The notes under the pieces were generated by a model, which was not told the origin of the DNA, made no database searches, and saw only the letters and a list, made by a program, of their open reading frames with translations. Shown in pieces: positions 29,201 through 37,400 of a DNA stretch of 53,297 nt. Each line of letters begins with the position of its first letter. The stretch's first letter is position 1. The stretch spans positions 1 through 53,297 of the forward strand of contig NZ_RAWI01000019.1 in NCBI RefSeq assembly GCF_003612125.1, given 5' to 3'. The position numbers and the translations under genes are program-made. The stretch comes from Corallococcus praedator. Lineage in GTDB: Bacteria; Myxococcota; Myxococcia; Myxococcales; Myxococcaceae.

Positions 29201-31014
29201 CGCTCCAGGAGCGGAGCCTGCGTCACCAGCACGCTCGCGCCGCTGTCCTCCAACATGAAGGCCAGTCGCTCACGTGGCAGCAGCGGATCCACGGGCACCC
29301 AGGCGCCGCCCGCCTTGAGGATGCCAAGCAGCCCCACGGCCACCTCCAGGGAGCGCTCCACGCTCAGGGCCACGCACACCTCGGGCCCCACGCCCCGGCG
29401 GCGCAGCGCGTGCGCGAGCTGGTTGGCGCGGGCATCCAGTTGCGCGTACGTGAGCGATTGCCCCCGGAACTGGACGGCCGGTGCCTCGGGCGTCCGCCGC
29501 GCCTGCGCTTCGAAGAGCGCGTGCAGGCAGGTGGCGTCGGGGAAGGGCGCGGCGCTCCCGGTCCACTCCCGCTGGACCCGTCGCCGCTCGTCCGCGTCCA
29601 TGAGCGGCAGCTCGGAGATGCGCCGGTCCGGAGCCGCGGCCGCGCCCTCCAGCAGGGTGCGCAGGTGCCCCAGCAGTCGCTGGATGGAGCCGGAGTCGAA
29701 GAGGTCCGTGTTGTATTCGGCGGTGAGGCGCAGGCCCTGCGGCAGCTCTTGTGCGAGCAGCGACAGGTCCGTCTTGCTGGTGCGGTTGTCCACCGGCTGC
29801 GCGTCCAGCACGAGCCCCGGCAATCTCAAGGGCGGCAGGGGCGCGTTCTGCAGCGTCAGCGCCACCTGGAAGAGGGGATTGACGCTCAACAGGCGCTCGG
29901 GCTTGAGCGCATCCACCAGCTTCTCGAAGGGCACGTCCTGGTGCGCGTAGGCCTCCAGCGTCGTCTCCCGCACCCGGCCGAGCAGCGCGCGAAACGAGGG
30001 CTGCCCGGACAGGTCCGTGCGCAGCGCGAGGTAGTTGGTGAAGAGCCCGATGAGGCCCTCCAGCTCCGCGCGGCCACGGCCGGCCACGGAGGTGCCCACC
30101 ACCACGTCCTCCTGTCCCGTGTAGCGGGAGAGCAGCACCTGGAAGCCCGCCAGCAGCACGCCGAAGAGGGTGGTGTTTTCCGCGCGGGCCAGCACCTTGA
30201 GCGCCTCGATGAGCGCGAGGGGCAGCACCTCGTTGATGCGCGCACCGCGCCCGGAGAGGATCGCGGGGCGGGGCCGGTCGGTGGGCAGCTCCAGGAGGGC
30301 GTCCGGATCCAACCGCTCCCGCCACCAGCGCAGGTGGGAGTCCAGCACCTCGCCCTGAAGGGACTCACGCTGCCAGGCGGCGAAGTCGGCGTACTGCATG
30401 GGCAGGGGAGGCAGCGGCGAGGGCTGGCCCGAGGCCAGTGCCGGGTACAGCGCCCCCAGCTCGCGCACCAGCACCCCCATGGACCAGCCGTCCGTGATGA
30501 TGTGGTGCAGCTTGAGCAGCAGCAGGTGTTCGAGCGGCTCCAGCCGGTACAGGAGGGCGCGCAGCAGCGGCCCCTTCTCCAGGTCGAAGGGCTGGCGCGC
30601 TTGTTCCGTGAGCTGGCGCAGGGCCTCGGCCTCCCGCTCCTCGGCGGGGAACCCCTGGAGGTCCACGACCGTCAGCGCCAGGTCCATGTCCGGAGCGATG
30701 CGCTGGAGGGGGCGACCGTCCTGCTCGATGAAGGTGGTGCGCAGGGGCGCATGACGCCGCACCAGCTCCTGGAGGCTGGCACGGAGGACGGCCGCGTCCA
30801 GCGCGCCGGAGAAGCGCACGCGGACAGGGATGTTGAAGGCGGCGCTGCCCGGACTCAGTCGGTCCTGGAACCACATCCGCTCCTGACTGAAGGACACGGG
30901 GGCCTGGACGGTGGTGCGGGCCGCCTTGCGCAGCAGCTCGGCCAGACGCGCTCGCTTCTGCTCCGGCGTCACCGTCGCCTCCGCGCCATTCCCTTTCGGC
31001 CGATATGTACTCAT
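20287..31014 (-). CDS. Large NRPS C-A-PCP-A-PCP-C-(A fragment)-C-A-PCP-TE
   Basis: A 3,575-aa synthetase. By eye: C1 (37-480, HHIITDGWS), A1 (492-992), PCP1 (999-1069), A2 (1142-1635), PCP2 (1647-1715), C2 (1740-2184, HHVISDAWS), a roughly 55-residue A-domain N-terminus (2195-2250) ending in a proline-rich hinge, C3 (2257-2712, HHIVSDGWS), A3 (2727-3215), PCP3 (3232-3300), TE (3314-3575, GWSFGG). Between PCP1 and A2 the C domain is absent although the C-to-A linker survives. Pocket codes: A1 DLESIGTVMK (Lys/Orn-like), A2 DALWLGGVFK (Val-like), A3 DAQDLGVVDK, the known Gln code. All A domains keep GKVDRKAL. Start: ATG 31014 (GGAGG abuts it) or GTG 30972 with GGAGG at good spacing. The TE releases the peptide. 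Confidence 0.92.
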   Translation of the reverse strand: MSTYRPKGNGAEATVTPEQKRARLAELLRKAARTTVQAPVSFSQERMWFQDRLSPGSAAFNIPVRVRFSGALDAAVLRASLQELVRRHAPLRTTFIEQDGRPLQRIAPDMDLALTVVDLQGFPAEEREAEALRQLTEQARQPFDLEKGPLLRALLYRLEPLEHLLLLKLHHIITDGWSMGVLVRELGALYPALASGQPSPLPPLPMQYADFAAWQRESLQGEVLDSHLRWWRERLDPDALLELPTDRPRPAILSGRGARINEVLPLALIEALKVLARAENTTLFGVLLAGFQVLLSRYTGQEDVVVGTSVAGRGRAELEGLIGLFTNYLALRTDLSGQPSFRALLGRVRETTLEAYAHQDVPFEKLVDALKPERLLSVNPLFQVALTLQNAPLPPLRLPGLVLDAQPVDNRTSKTDLSLLAQELPQGLRLTAEYNTDLFDSGSIQRLLGHLRTLLEGAAAAPDRRISELPLMDADERRRVQREWTGSAAPFPDATCLHALFEAQARRTPEAPAVQFRGQSLTYAQLDARANQLAHALRRRGVGPEVCVALSVERSLEVAVGLLGILKAGGAWVPVDPLLPRERLAFMLEDSGASVLVTQAPLLERFAEAHRARALCLDSERDGLLGESSEPLDSGVGPRNLAYVLYTSGSTGTPKGTAIEHRGVCNLVTHEASAYGIGPGSRVLQFASLSFDLSVEEIFTTLCSGATLVLAPLEDLMPGEPLRTLLRDEALTVISLTPATLAATPAEGLPALRTVISGGEALPSEVVSRWAPGRVFLNTYGPTEATVMATLTGCVADGRVPSIGRPLANVRAYVLDARGEPVPVGVRGELHLGGVGVARGYAGRPSLTAGRFVPDAFSGELGARLYRTGDVVRWREDGTLEFIGRADAQVKVRGFRIELGEVEAALAKLPWVREAVVVAREDGPGGKRLVGYAVPRDSVATDGNALRAALKDVLPEYMVPLAVVVLTALPLTPNGKVDRKALPAPDLAGSGTREYVAPRTPTEQRLAGLWQELLGVTRVGAQDHFFDLGGHSLLATQALSRIRQAFAVELPLRRLFESPTLEAVARLIDEALAGRTQPAPAASKKHEARVRPVPTVPLEDVARELEAPAGSAPLGDASAAFTSEQRQRVLVEWNATASDFPRDSTLPEIFTRVAARFPEKVAVESGEAKLTYRQLDASANRLAWHLRTLGVGTDSRVALALERSLELIVALVAILKAGGAYVPLDPAYPRERLAAMVEDSSPHVLVTSRALLPSLPREGLLPVVLDELALESFPAHAPPPAALPDSLAYIDFTSGSTGRPKGVGTPHIAVLRTLFGVDYARFGPEETLLLMAPLAFDASTLEVWGALLHGAKLAVFPAHPPSDPHELEQVLVRHGVTTLWLTAGLFTQVVEAHLPALRSLRQVLTGGDVISAPHVRRVLEHLRLPVTAGYGPTETTVFATSHRFTEASQVGASVPLGRPLGNTQVYVLDASGQPVPPGVTGELHVGGEGLARGYVGQPGPTAERFLPDPFSAVPGARLYRTGDLARWREDGVLEFLGRADAQVKVRGYRIELAEVEAALRACPDVRDAVVVAREDVPGDKRLVAYVVGPESLEAAAVRAFLQQRLPDYMVPSAVGRLDALPLTPNGKVDRKALPAPSTFQARARTRTPSTDTERLLATLWEEVLQTGTVGAEDNFFELGGHSLSATRILSRIRRAFPFQVELSIADIFAAPTVEALARRLDIQAPARPTLTVPPLQPAPRDGSLPLSFAQQRLWFFAKLEPDSTAYNLPFVMRLEGVLDVPAFSSGLRDLLQRHESLRTTFREEASGPVQRIAPTPPLPAGWMDLGSVPDAERELQTLIDEEARQVFDLEAGPLWRVLLVRLDARHHVLLLTLHHVISDAWSMGVFLEELTTLYAAHTEGRVPLLKPLPVQYADFSVWQRGWLRDEALAPQLDWWRTQLHGAPKALELPTDSPRPPVRTFRGAVVTFQFPRDLSDAMHALCRREGVTPSMVVLAAFQVLLSRYSGQEDISVGAPIAGRQHAELEGLIGFFVNTLVLRTKLEGDPCFRELLSRVRDVALGAYAHQDVPFEKLVEALRPERDPRRAPLFQVMLAYQNAPMPETMGTGLRLHPLEPRGGTAKFDLTLALNDTAEGLKGLLEYDSDLFDAATARRMVGHLRTLLEGALRKPERRLSALPMLTPEERDLLLHAWNPPDSATAEDAGLHRLLQAQARLHPDTVAVEHEGQTLTWAEAHRRAREVLRSLRVRGVVALPPPPPLVPIPRTGPLPLSFAQQRLWFIDQLEPGSSAYNLFLPLRVQGALDVAALEKGFTALVARHESLRTVFVSRDGEPVQVILPAKPFSLEQVDLGDLAPDVAHGVLEQKLREEAQRPFDLERGPLLRVSLLRLGEDACVLSLNMHHIVSDGWSMGVLVRELTAMYGAYAAGQEPRLPPLSLQYADFAVWQREWLKDEVLEHQVSWWRRQLAGAPPLLELPTDKPRPRIQSHRGAQVPVRLPAELAKALLELCQREGGTIFMGLVAAFQVLLSRYSGQEDIPLGSPIAGRTHADTEGLIGFFVNTLVLRTHVAPTLTFRELLGRVRATTLAAYEHQDAPFEKLVEALQPPRSQGHSPLFQVLLSLQNTPTGAQTLSSASGHATPPRLLPLEHDFQTTKFDLDLSLTQTPQGLHGMLSYRTDLFESSTVVRMVEHLRTLLEAAVSRPETRVGELPLLTPGEREQVLHGWNDTHREQPWDGALHERFESQAARTPDALAVVDDATSLSFDVLNRRANQLAHWLRRRGVGPEARVALCMERGVDMVVAVLGILKAGGAYVPLDPAHPRERLAFMLQDCGARLVVTQRHLVDTLSGATVETVCLEDPSMDEQPGTNPSRGSEPEHLAYVIYTSGSTGRPKGVLVQHGSVMNLRAALASAVFADTEGALRVSLNAPLSFDASVQQLVQVADGHTLCVVPRAAREDAALLKAWVERHRVDVLDCAPSHLRLLLEEGLGDSRPLRVLVGGEAVDEVLWSRLSTHPCISAFNVYGPTECTVDSTVRAVHGAGGPPTLGGPLSNVQVYVLDARMQPVPTGVPGELFIGGRGVARGYLQRPELTADKFVPDVFSGASGARLYRTGDTARWRAHGELEYLGRVDFQVKLRGFRIELGEIESTLEAVPGVRRAVVLAREDVPGDQRLVAYVVAPEPIGTADLRAHLRTRLPEYMVPSTFVRLEALPLTPHGKVDRKALPVPGSAASSDAYVAPSTPLEEQLARSFAQVLRVPRVSITDSFFDLGGHSLLALRLMAAIREHTGRSLPVSALFQHSTVEHLARLLARQDVSQGTPNLMRLDAGDAHLRPLFLVHGGGGGVLGYTELVRQLGSHRPVHGLYASGLEGGALPPSSVEALARDYLAQLRTVQPRGPYLLGGWSFGGLVALEMARQLQAVGEPVEMLALLDSTVPTPKPRPAPDTLSLLGLFARTLGLPWQELDLDLERLRRLEGRERLAYVLEQARSAPRGDLGLDLDGADRLLTLYQRLHDAQRAYVPDGGYAGPTLLFRAATSDASDWSAWLTGRVTVHEVQGDHYTLLNAPHVTTVAERLLHHLREAS

Positions 31015-31145
31015 CCTCCGAGGATAGCCGGACAGGGAGGAACACTGGGTGAAAGTTGACACGGGTCGCTCCCTTCCCGGCCCTGGGTTCCACCTCCAGT
31101 CGCATCCCACGCGCACGCCGCGCGGAGAAGGGGCTGCCCAAAGGC

Positions 31146-31196
31146 TGACACGTCACCGACGGGCGCCTGACCTGTCAGCCCATCGCTGACGTGTCA
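31146..31196. promoter_or_regulatory. Three TGAC-NN-GTCA palindromes upstream of lodA and the NRPS
   Basis: Three 10-bp palindromic boxes, TGACACGTCA (31146-31155), TGACCTGTCA (31168-31177) and TGACGTGTCA (31187-31196), with centres 22 and 19 bp apart, about two helical turns. Two of them extend to 12 bp (C...G). They lie 109 bp before the lodA ATG and about 130 bp before the NRPS start on the other strand. Very similar boxes occur at 38922-38952. The repetition and spacing suggest an operator for a dimeric regulator; the regulator is unknown. Confidence 0.6.
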
Positions 31197-31304
31197 GGAA
31201 TGAAAGGGAACGCATCGCAAGCCCTCGCACTTCCTCAAGCCCAGTCTTCTCCCGGAAGGCCCGCCAATTGCAGAACTCCCCGCCAATACCGGAGGAGCGC
31301 TGCA

Positions 31305-33272
31305 ATGGGCATGAGCTACAAGATCCACCCGGCGGTCGGGGTGGCCCGCGTCGGGGACAGCGAGGACTACTACCTGGGGCCCGAGACGGCGAAGGGCCTG
31401 CCGCAGGAGCGGACCGGTGGGGACGTGACCCGCTTCCGCGACCCGCACGGTGGCATCCGCCGGCAGGCGGCCCGGTTCCAGATCCACACGTTCGACCCCG
31501 ACCATCCCACCGCGCCGGGAAAGCGCATCCAGCCCGGGGTCGACGGGGTGCTGGACATCGAGTGGACCGTCCACGTCGCGAACAAGAAGGCGGCCTGGTA
31601 CGAGTTCCAGCAGCAGCAGGGCGCGGACGGCACGTACGCGCCCTCGCACGCGCTGCGCAATCCCCGCACGAAGGACGATGCCGGGCGCAAGGCGCTCATC
31701 ATCGACCCGGGGCCTCGCACCGTGGCGTGCCGGGGCAGCAACCAGCACCCGTCGCGCGCGGAGCTCTCCCAGGACGACCCCCAGGGCAAGGGCTATCCCC
31801 AGACGTTCCCGGCGTCGGGCCTGCTCCCTGACAACAATGACATCACCACGTTGGGCAGCGTCATCGCGGATGACCAGGGCTATCTCTACACGGTGGGAGG
31901 CCATGGCCGCTCCGGCACGACGGCGGTGTGGAACCTGTCCAACGGGTTGATTGACAACCTCCTGGAGGACGACGCGACGCTCACCGCCCCGCAGCGCGTG
32001 CGCCTGGATCAGCTCCGGCCGGTGGCGGACCAGTGCTACCCGACCCAGGCCGCGCTCCGGGCCGCCATGGTGGCGGAGCTGGCGACGCACGCGTCCAACA
32101 GCGCGCCGGACATCCAGCAGACCGCCGACTACATGCAGGCCCAGGCCTACATGCAGCCGCGGCTGGACACCTACGCCAACAACAACTTCTGGTGGGACGA
32201 CACGTCGGACGGCCCCGTCACCGCGACGGTCATCCTGCAGGGGGGCACGCGTGTGGAGGTGCCGTTTCCGGCGTGGATGATGGTGGCCCCGCCGGCCTAC
32301 GCGCCCCAGCTCCTCAACATGGTCACGCTGTACGACACGCTGCGGGACACCTTCGTCACCCAGCGCGACCTGGAGCCCGACGTCTGCAAGGGCGGCACGT
32401 TCAACGACGCGTACAAGCCGAACTTCCAGGCGGACATCCTGCCCATCCTCCAGCGCCCCTCCGACTACCGCTGGGTCGCGCGCATCAACGACCAGGGCAT
32501 CGACGCGCACGCAGGGCTTCCCCGGCCGGAGGCCAGCACCCACAACTTCATGAAGTACGTGCGCGACCCGCAGTCCTTCAATGACTACCCGCTGCGAATG
32601 CCGCAGATGGCGGGTGACAATCCCCTCACGCAAGACGTCCCGCGCACCTTCCTCACCCTCACGCGGACGCAGTACTTCTTCCTGAGCCAGTTCAGCAAGG
32701 GCCTCTTCGACAACACGCCGAGCACGGCCACGCCCACCCCGGGTCAGCTCCTGGACCGGGGCGTGCTGGAGAACTGCGTGGGCGGGCCGTTCTGCCCGGG
32801 CATCGAGATGACCTGGATTGCCCGCGACCCGAATTTCTTCATGGAGCCGTTCCGCTTCAAGCGCCGCGCGACCGGCGGCAGCGGCCTGCAATGGAACACC
32901 AACCCCCATGATGGACAGGGATTGGAGCCAGGGGACGCGACCAAGTACATGGCCCTGCCCTGGCAGGCGGACTTCAACGAGTGCTCCAACCAGGTCGTGC
33001 AGAACACGTCCCTGTGGTGGTGGCCCTCGCAGCGCCCCTATGAGGTGAACTACCTGGACCGCGACGGGGAATGGCAGCAGGGCTACTGGACGCGCCCGTC
33101 CGACATCAACTTCGACAAGGACGAGGAGATGGTCGCGAAGTGGAAGGGCCTGGGCTTCATCCTCGCCCGGAAGGACGCGCAGCCCGCGGACCAGGGCAGC
33201 TCCACTTCGGATGATCCGGCCCCCCTCTACCTGGAGGTGGAGCGCCTGCTGCCGGACGGTGACATGCCGTGA
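31305..33272 (+). CDS. lodA: LodA/GoxA-family CTQ-dependent amino acid oxidase
   Basis: A 655-aa quinoprotein oxidase. The N-terminus SYKIHPAVGVARVGDSEDYY is characteristic of LodA/GoxA proteins, which oxidise the amino group of lysine, glycine or related substrates and release hydrogen peroxide. The cysteine tryptophylquinone cofactor is made from one Cys and one Trp of the protein itself; candidates are Cys491 or Cys497 in NCVGGPFCPGIE and one of Trp571-573 in SLWWWPSQRP. Start chosen at ATG 31305, which follows GGAGGAG; the frame opens earlier at 31191 without support. Like known family members it has no classical signal peptide. It overlaps the partner flavoprotein gene by 4 bp. Substrate not predictable from sequence. 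Confidence 0.9.
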   Translation: MGMSYKIHPAVGVARVGDSEDYYLGPETAKGLPQERTGGDVTRFRDPHGGIRRQAARFQIHTFDPDHPTAPGKRIQPGVDGVLDIEWTVHVANKKAAWYEFQQQQGADGTYAPSHALRNPRTKDDAGRKALIIDPGPRTVACRGSNQHPSRAELSQDDPQGKGYPQTFPASGLLPDNNDITTLGSVIADDQGYLYTVGGHGRSGTTAVWNLSNGLIDNLLEDDATLTAPQRVRLDQLRPVADQCYPTQAALRAAMVAELATHASNSAPDIQQTADYMQAQAYMQPRLDTYANNNFWWDDTSDGPVTATVILQGGTRVEVPFPAWMMVAPPAYAPQLLNMVTLYDTLRDTFVTQRDLEPDVCKGGTFNDAYKPNFQADILPILQRPSDYRWVARINDQGIDAHAGLPRPEASTHNFMKYVRDPQSFNDYPLRMPQMAGDNPLTQDVPRTFLTLTRTQYFFLSQFSKGLFDNTPSTATPTPGQLLDRGVLENCVGGPFCPGIEMTWIARDPNFFMEPFRFKRRATGGSGLQWNTNPHDGQGLEPGDATKYMALPWQADFNECSNQVVQNTSLWWWPSQRPYEVNYLDRDGEWQQGYWTRPSDINFDKDEEMVAKWKGLGFILARKDAQPADQGSSTSDDPAPLYLEVERLLPDGDMP

Positions 33273-34399
33273 GCGACGCCCACTGCGACGTCGCCGTCCT
33301 CGGAGGAGGGCCGGCCGGCGCGGGCGTGGCGCTCGCCCTGCGGGCCCAGGCGCGGCTGTCCGTCACGCTGGTGGAGCGCGCCCCCCAGGCCGCGTCCCGC
33401 ATCGGAGAGACGCTGCCCCCGGACGCGCGGCTGCCCCTGGCGAAGCTGGGGGTGTGGGGCGGCTTCCTGCGCGATGGGCACCTGCCCTCGCGCGGCACGG
33501 CGTCCTCGTGGGGCTCCGCCACCGTGGGCTATCACGACACGCTGATGTCGCCCTGGGGTTCGGCCTGGCACCTGGACCGCGCCCGCTTCGATGCGAGCCT
33601 TCGCGCCCACGTCGTGGAGCGGGGCGGCACCGTGAAGGTCGGCACCACGCTGGTGGGATGCGAGGCCCTGGGCGAGGAGGGCTTCCGGCTGCACCTGTCG
33701 CATCCGGCGGAAGGCCCCTCCACGCTGTCGGCGCGCTTCGTGGTGGACGCGACCGGCTGGAAGGCGGACTTCGCCACGTCGCAGGGGGCGCGGCGGCAGG
33801 TGGTGGATCGCTGCTTCGCTTTGTACGGCGACTTCCGCCTGCGGGAGGGCGCGGCGTTCAGCACGCAGGCGCTGGTGGAGGCCCGCCCGGAGGGCTGGTG
33901 GTACTCCGCGCTGCTGCCCGGAGGCCGCGTCGTCGTCGCGCTGATGGGGGATGGGGAGTCCCTGCGCGGCGTGCGTCCGAGCGCCTCGGAAGCCTGGCTG
34001 TCATTGCTTGGGCGCACCACCGCCACCCGCGAGCGGCTGGACGCGTGTGACTTCACCGGCGAACCGCTGCGGGCGGTGCCCGCCACCGTGGGGCTCCTGG
34101 ACCGTCCCCACGCGCGGCACTGGCTGGCGGTGGGGGACGCCGCGTGTACCTTTGATTCGCTGTCGTCGCAGGGCATCTCCAAGGCGCTCGGGTCCGCCCT
34201 GCTGGCGGCCGAGGCGCTGGAGCAGCACCTGCGGGGCGTGCCGGACGCCCTGGATGCCTATGCGGCCCGGGTGCGTCAGGGCTTCGTGGAGCACCTGCGG
34301 ACGCGGGACTTCTACTACCGCGAGGAGCGGCGGTGGCCCGACGCCCCCTTCTGGCGCAACCGGCGCGAGGCCCTGGCCTCCGGCGCCCTGGCCGCGTGA
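33269..34399 (+). CDS. lodB: LodB-type FAD-dependent partner of the CTQ oxidase
   Basis: A 376-aa flavoprotein of the tryptophan-halogenase-like group. The N-terminal dinucleotide-binding motif LGGGPAGAGVALAL (10-23) binds FAD; a second signature near the C-terminus, VGDAACTFDSLSSQGISKAL (about 288-307), is the GD motif of this superfamily. LodB proteins are required for formation of the CTQ cofactor in the partner oxidase, so this enzyme is expected to modify the lodA product. It begins with GTG at 33269, overlapping the lodA stop (GTGA), and is translationally coupled. It lacks the halogenase WxWxIP motif, which argues against halogenation. Confidence 0.88.
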   Translation: MSDAHCDVAVLGGGPAGAGVALALRAQARLSVTLVERAPQAASRIGETLPPDARLPLAKLGVWGGFLRDGHLPSRGTASSWGSATVGYHDTLMSPWGSAWHLDRARFDASLRAHVVERGGTVKVGTTLVGCEALGEEGFRLHLSHPAEGPSTLSARFVVDATGWKADFATSQGARRQVVDRCFALYGDFRLREGAAFSTQALVEARPEGWWYSALLPGGRVVVALMGDGESLRGVRPSASEAWLSLLGRTTATRERLDACDFTGEPLRAVPATVGLLDRPHARHWLAVGDAACTFDSLSSQGISKALGSALLAAEALEQHLRGVPDALDAYAARVRQGFVEHLRTRDFYYREERRWPDAPFWRNRREALASGALAA

Positions 34400-34435
34400 C
34401 GGCCGCCTCTTGCTCACCCCAACCGGGATAAATCC

Positions 34436-37400
34436 ATGAAGACAAGTCGTCAGCGAAATCTCCTGCTCGCGCTGGGAGGCGTGAGCGCCCTGACCGTGGC
34501 CGTGGCCCTGGTCGGACAGCGAGGAGGGGACTCCCAGGTCTCCGACTCCACCCGTCCTCCGCCCACGCGCGAGGACGCAAACGCAGTCAACGTCGTCTCG
34601 GTTCCCACGCCGGGCACGGTGCCCACGCCCTATCCCGTCTTTCCCCACGGCAACAAGCTGACCTCGCCGCTGGACGAGGGGGATGCCCAGGCCCAGCGGT
34701 TCCTCGACTTCTATGCGAAGCAGGGCCGCGTCACCTTCCCGGCGCTGACGAAGGGGGGACTCGCCGCGCTGCCCAACAGGACCCTGGACATCGCGCACAA
34801 TGGCTTGAACCTGGGCAGTCAGCGGTTCAATTCCTCGCTGGTGTGCCAGTCCTGCCATGACGCGGACTGGCTGGCCAGCGGCGACCTCACGCTGCCTTCC
34901 GACGCGCCGCCCACCTACAAGGCCCTGTCCACCATGGCCTACTGGCAGATGCCGGCGGTGGACCGGTTCTGGAATGACAACACGGCGCCGTCCTTCCTGG
35001 ATCCCAACGCGCCCCTGCCGCTCGCGGCCAACTGGTCTCCGTTCGGCGACTGGAGCGCTTCGGTGAAGGCCCTGGCGGGCCGCGACCCCATCTTCCTCGC
35101 GCAGGTGGAGACCACGCGGAAGCTGTCGCCCCACCAGCCCACCACGGTGGACAACCTCTGCCTCCGCTGCCACTCGCCGCTGGGCCAACGCCAGGCGCAG
35201 AGCGAGCACCGGCCCTTCACGCACGACCTGCTCTACGCGACGCCGGACAACTCCCAGGCGGATCCGGAGCGGGCGGTGCTGGGCGCGCTGGGGCGCGACG
35301 GCGTGTCGTGCAGCGCGTGCCACTCCGTGGCGCCCTCCAGCGGGCAACCCTGGAACGGCACGGACTACACGGCCTTCTACGGCACCACGAGCGGCACCAT
35401 CTTCGGCGATGACGTGTCGGCCCGCCTCAAGCTGCCGTCGGAGACCGTGCTGCCGCCGCCGTTTCCCTTCACGTCGTCCATGAACCTGCGCCCGGGCACC
35501 ATCGTGGGCCCGGACACGCACCTGAACAAGCAGCCCATGGCCGCCGCCGGGCTCAGTCTGGAGACGGCCGCCACGGTGGGCGGACACAGCTACCTGCGCG
35601 ACTCCATGGTGTGTGGCTCATGCCACGTCGTCATCCTGCCCAAGGTGCCCACGAACTACCGGCCCTCGATGCCCATCGCGGAGGCGGAAGCCAAGGGCGT
35701 CTACCAGCGCCCCGCGAGCTGCGCGCAGAACCAGACGACCTTCAGCAGCACCGGTGACTTCCTCACCGACCCCTGCGTGGAGCTGGCGTACGAGCAGACG
35801 ACCTACTTCGAGTGGCTCAACAGCGGCTACGCCCAGTCCACGTCCACCTGCATGACGTGCCACATGCAGATCACCAAGCCCGACTCGCCGTTCGACGGCA
35901 ACGTGAAGGTGGCGCAGCAGAACGGGGCCCTGGCGGCCTTCTACCGTGACAACCAGACCCTGCCGCCCCGGCAGTACAACCGCCACACGCTGCTGGGCAT
36001 CAACCTGTTCGTCCATGAGATGTTCCAGCAGTTCCCGGACGTGCTGGGCCTGGACTTCTACGCGCAGCCGGACTCGCGCGTGCCGCCGTACCTCCAGAGC
36101 CCGGAGATCCTCGCGCGCACGCCCAACCTCGTCACCAACCCGGGCGCGGAGGACGGCCCCAAGGCGGACCTCACGGCCGACGGCTGGGTGCCGGACTCCG
36201 GGGTGACGGTCACGGTGGTGGCCCAGCAGCAGGGCCTGTCCAAGCAGACCATCAATCCCAGCCATGGCGCGCAGTTCTTCCAACTGGGCGGCGGCGCGGC
36301 GCTGACCGTGGACGTGTCCGCGTACCAGGCCCTCATCGACAAGGCGGCGGGCGCGGCGGTGGTCCAGTGGGGCGCCACGGTCTACTGCGACGGCGTCGCG
36401 CCGTGCGGCACGCTCGCGTTGCAGCAGCGGGCAGGGCAGGGCGCCTGGACGAACACGGCGGGCTCCCTCAACGTGCCGGCGAGCCAGCAGCGCTGGATCC
36501 CCGTGCAGGCGGGTGCGCCCACCCGGATTCCCGCCGGGACGAGCGCGCTGCGTCTGGCCTTCCAGCCCGGCCGCGCGCTGAGCGTGGACGACGTGTTCCT
36601 CGCGCTGAAGTTCCCGGATGGCTCGGTGGCGCCGCTCACGGACGGCAAGCGCGACTACACGTTCGCGAAGAACCTGCTCAACGCGGAGCAGTCCATCCTG
36701 GACCTGGCGGTGAACACCTCCCAGGGCATCTTCGACCCGACGCAGCCCGCGGTCCTGGTCTCCGTGGACTCGTTCAAGGAAGACAACGGCATGCTGACCG
36801 TGCCCGTCACCGTCACCAGCAACGTGGGCCACAAGTTCCCCAGCGGCGCGGGCTTCCGCCGGGCGTTCCTCCAGTTCGAGGTGTCGGACGCCTCCGGCAA
36901 GGTGCTGTGGGCCTCCGGTCAGCCCAACGCGCTGGGCGTCATCTGCTCGGGCGTCTGCAAGCCGGATGACAGCGCGCTGCTCGCGAGCGAGTTCACCGCC
37001 GATGCTTCCGGGCTCCAGCCGAACCATCAGGTCATCAACCGGCAGGACCAGGCGCAGATCTACGAGCTGCGCGCGGTGGACGACATGAACCGTCTCACCA
37101 GCCTGGAGCTCCAGCAGTTCAAGGAGGTGAAGGACAACCGCCTGCTGCCGGAGGGGTGGATCGCCCCGGATCAGCGCAAGCCGGATGAGATGCTGCTCGG
37201 CCTGAACCTCCAGCAGCTCGCGCACCTCACCGAGCCGCTCAGCACCGTGCTGGGGCCCAAGGACACCAGCGTCTCCGGCGACCCGGACTTCAACACGTCG
37301 CCGGCGAAGGGCACGGACCACGTCACCTTCCAGGTGCCGCTGTCCGCGGTGAGCGGGTGGAAGGGCATCCGCGTGCGGATGAACTACCAGACCATCCCAC

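Noticed and set aside
20287-31014. Repetitive blocks as a CRISPR or tandem-repeat array
   Set aside because: The similarity is module-scale homology between NRPS domains, not short regular repeats. No CRISPR array is visible in the window.
31194-32909. 571-aa open frame antisense to lodA
   Set aside because: Composition (Arg/His/Val/Leu) and complete overlap with a well-recognised LodA-type enzyme show it is a shadow frame.
33269-34399. Tryptophan halogenase for the NRPS product
   Set aside because: The protein lacks the WxWxIP motif and is fused by overlap to lodA, which makes it a LodB-type partner.
35618-37321. 567-aa antisense frame within the pentahaem cytochrome gene
   Set aside because: No family character; opposite the intact cytochrome frame with five haem motifs.
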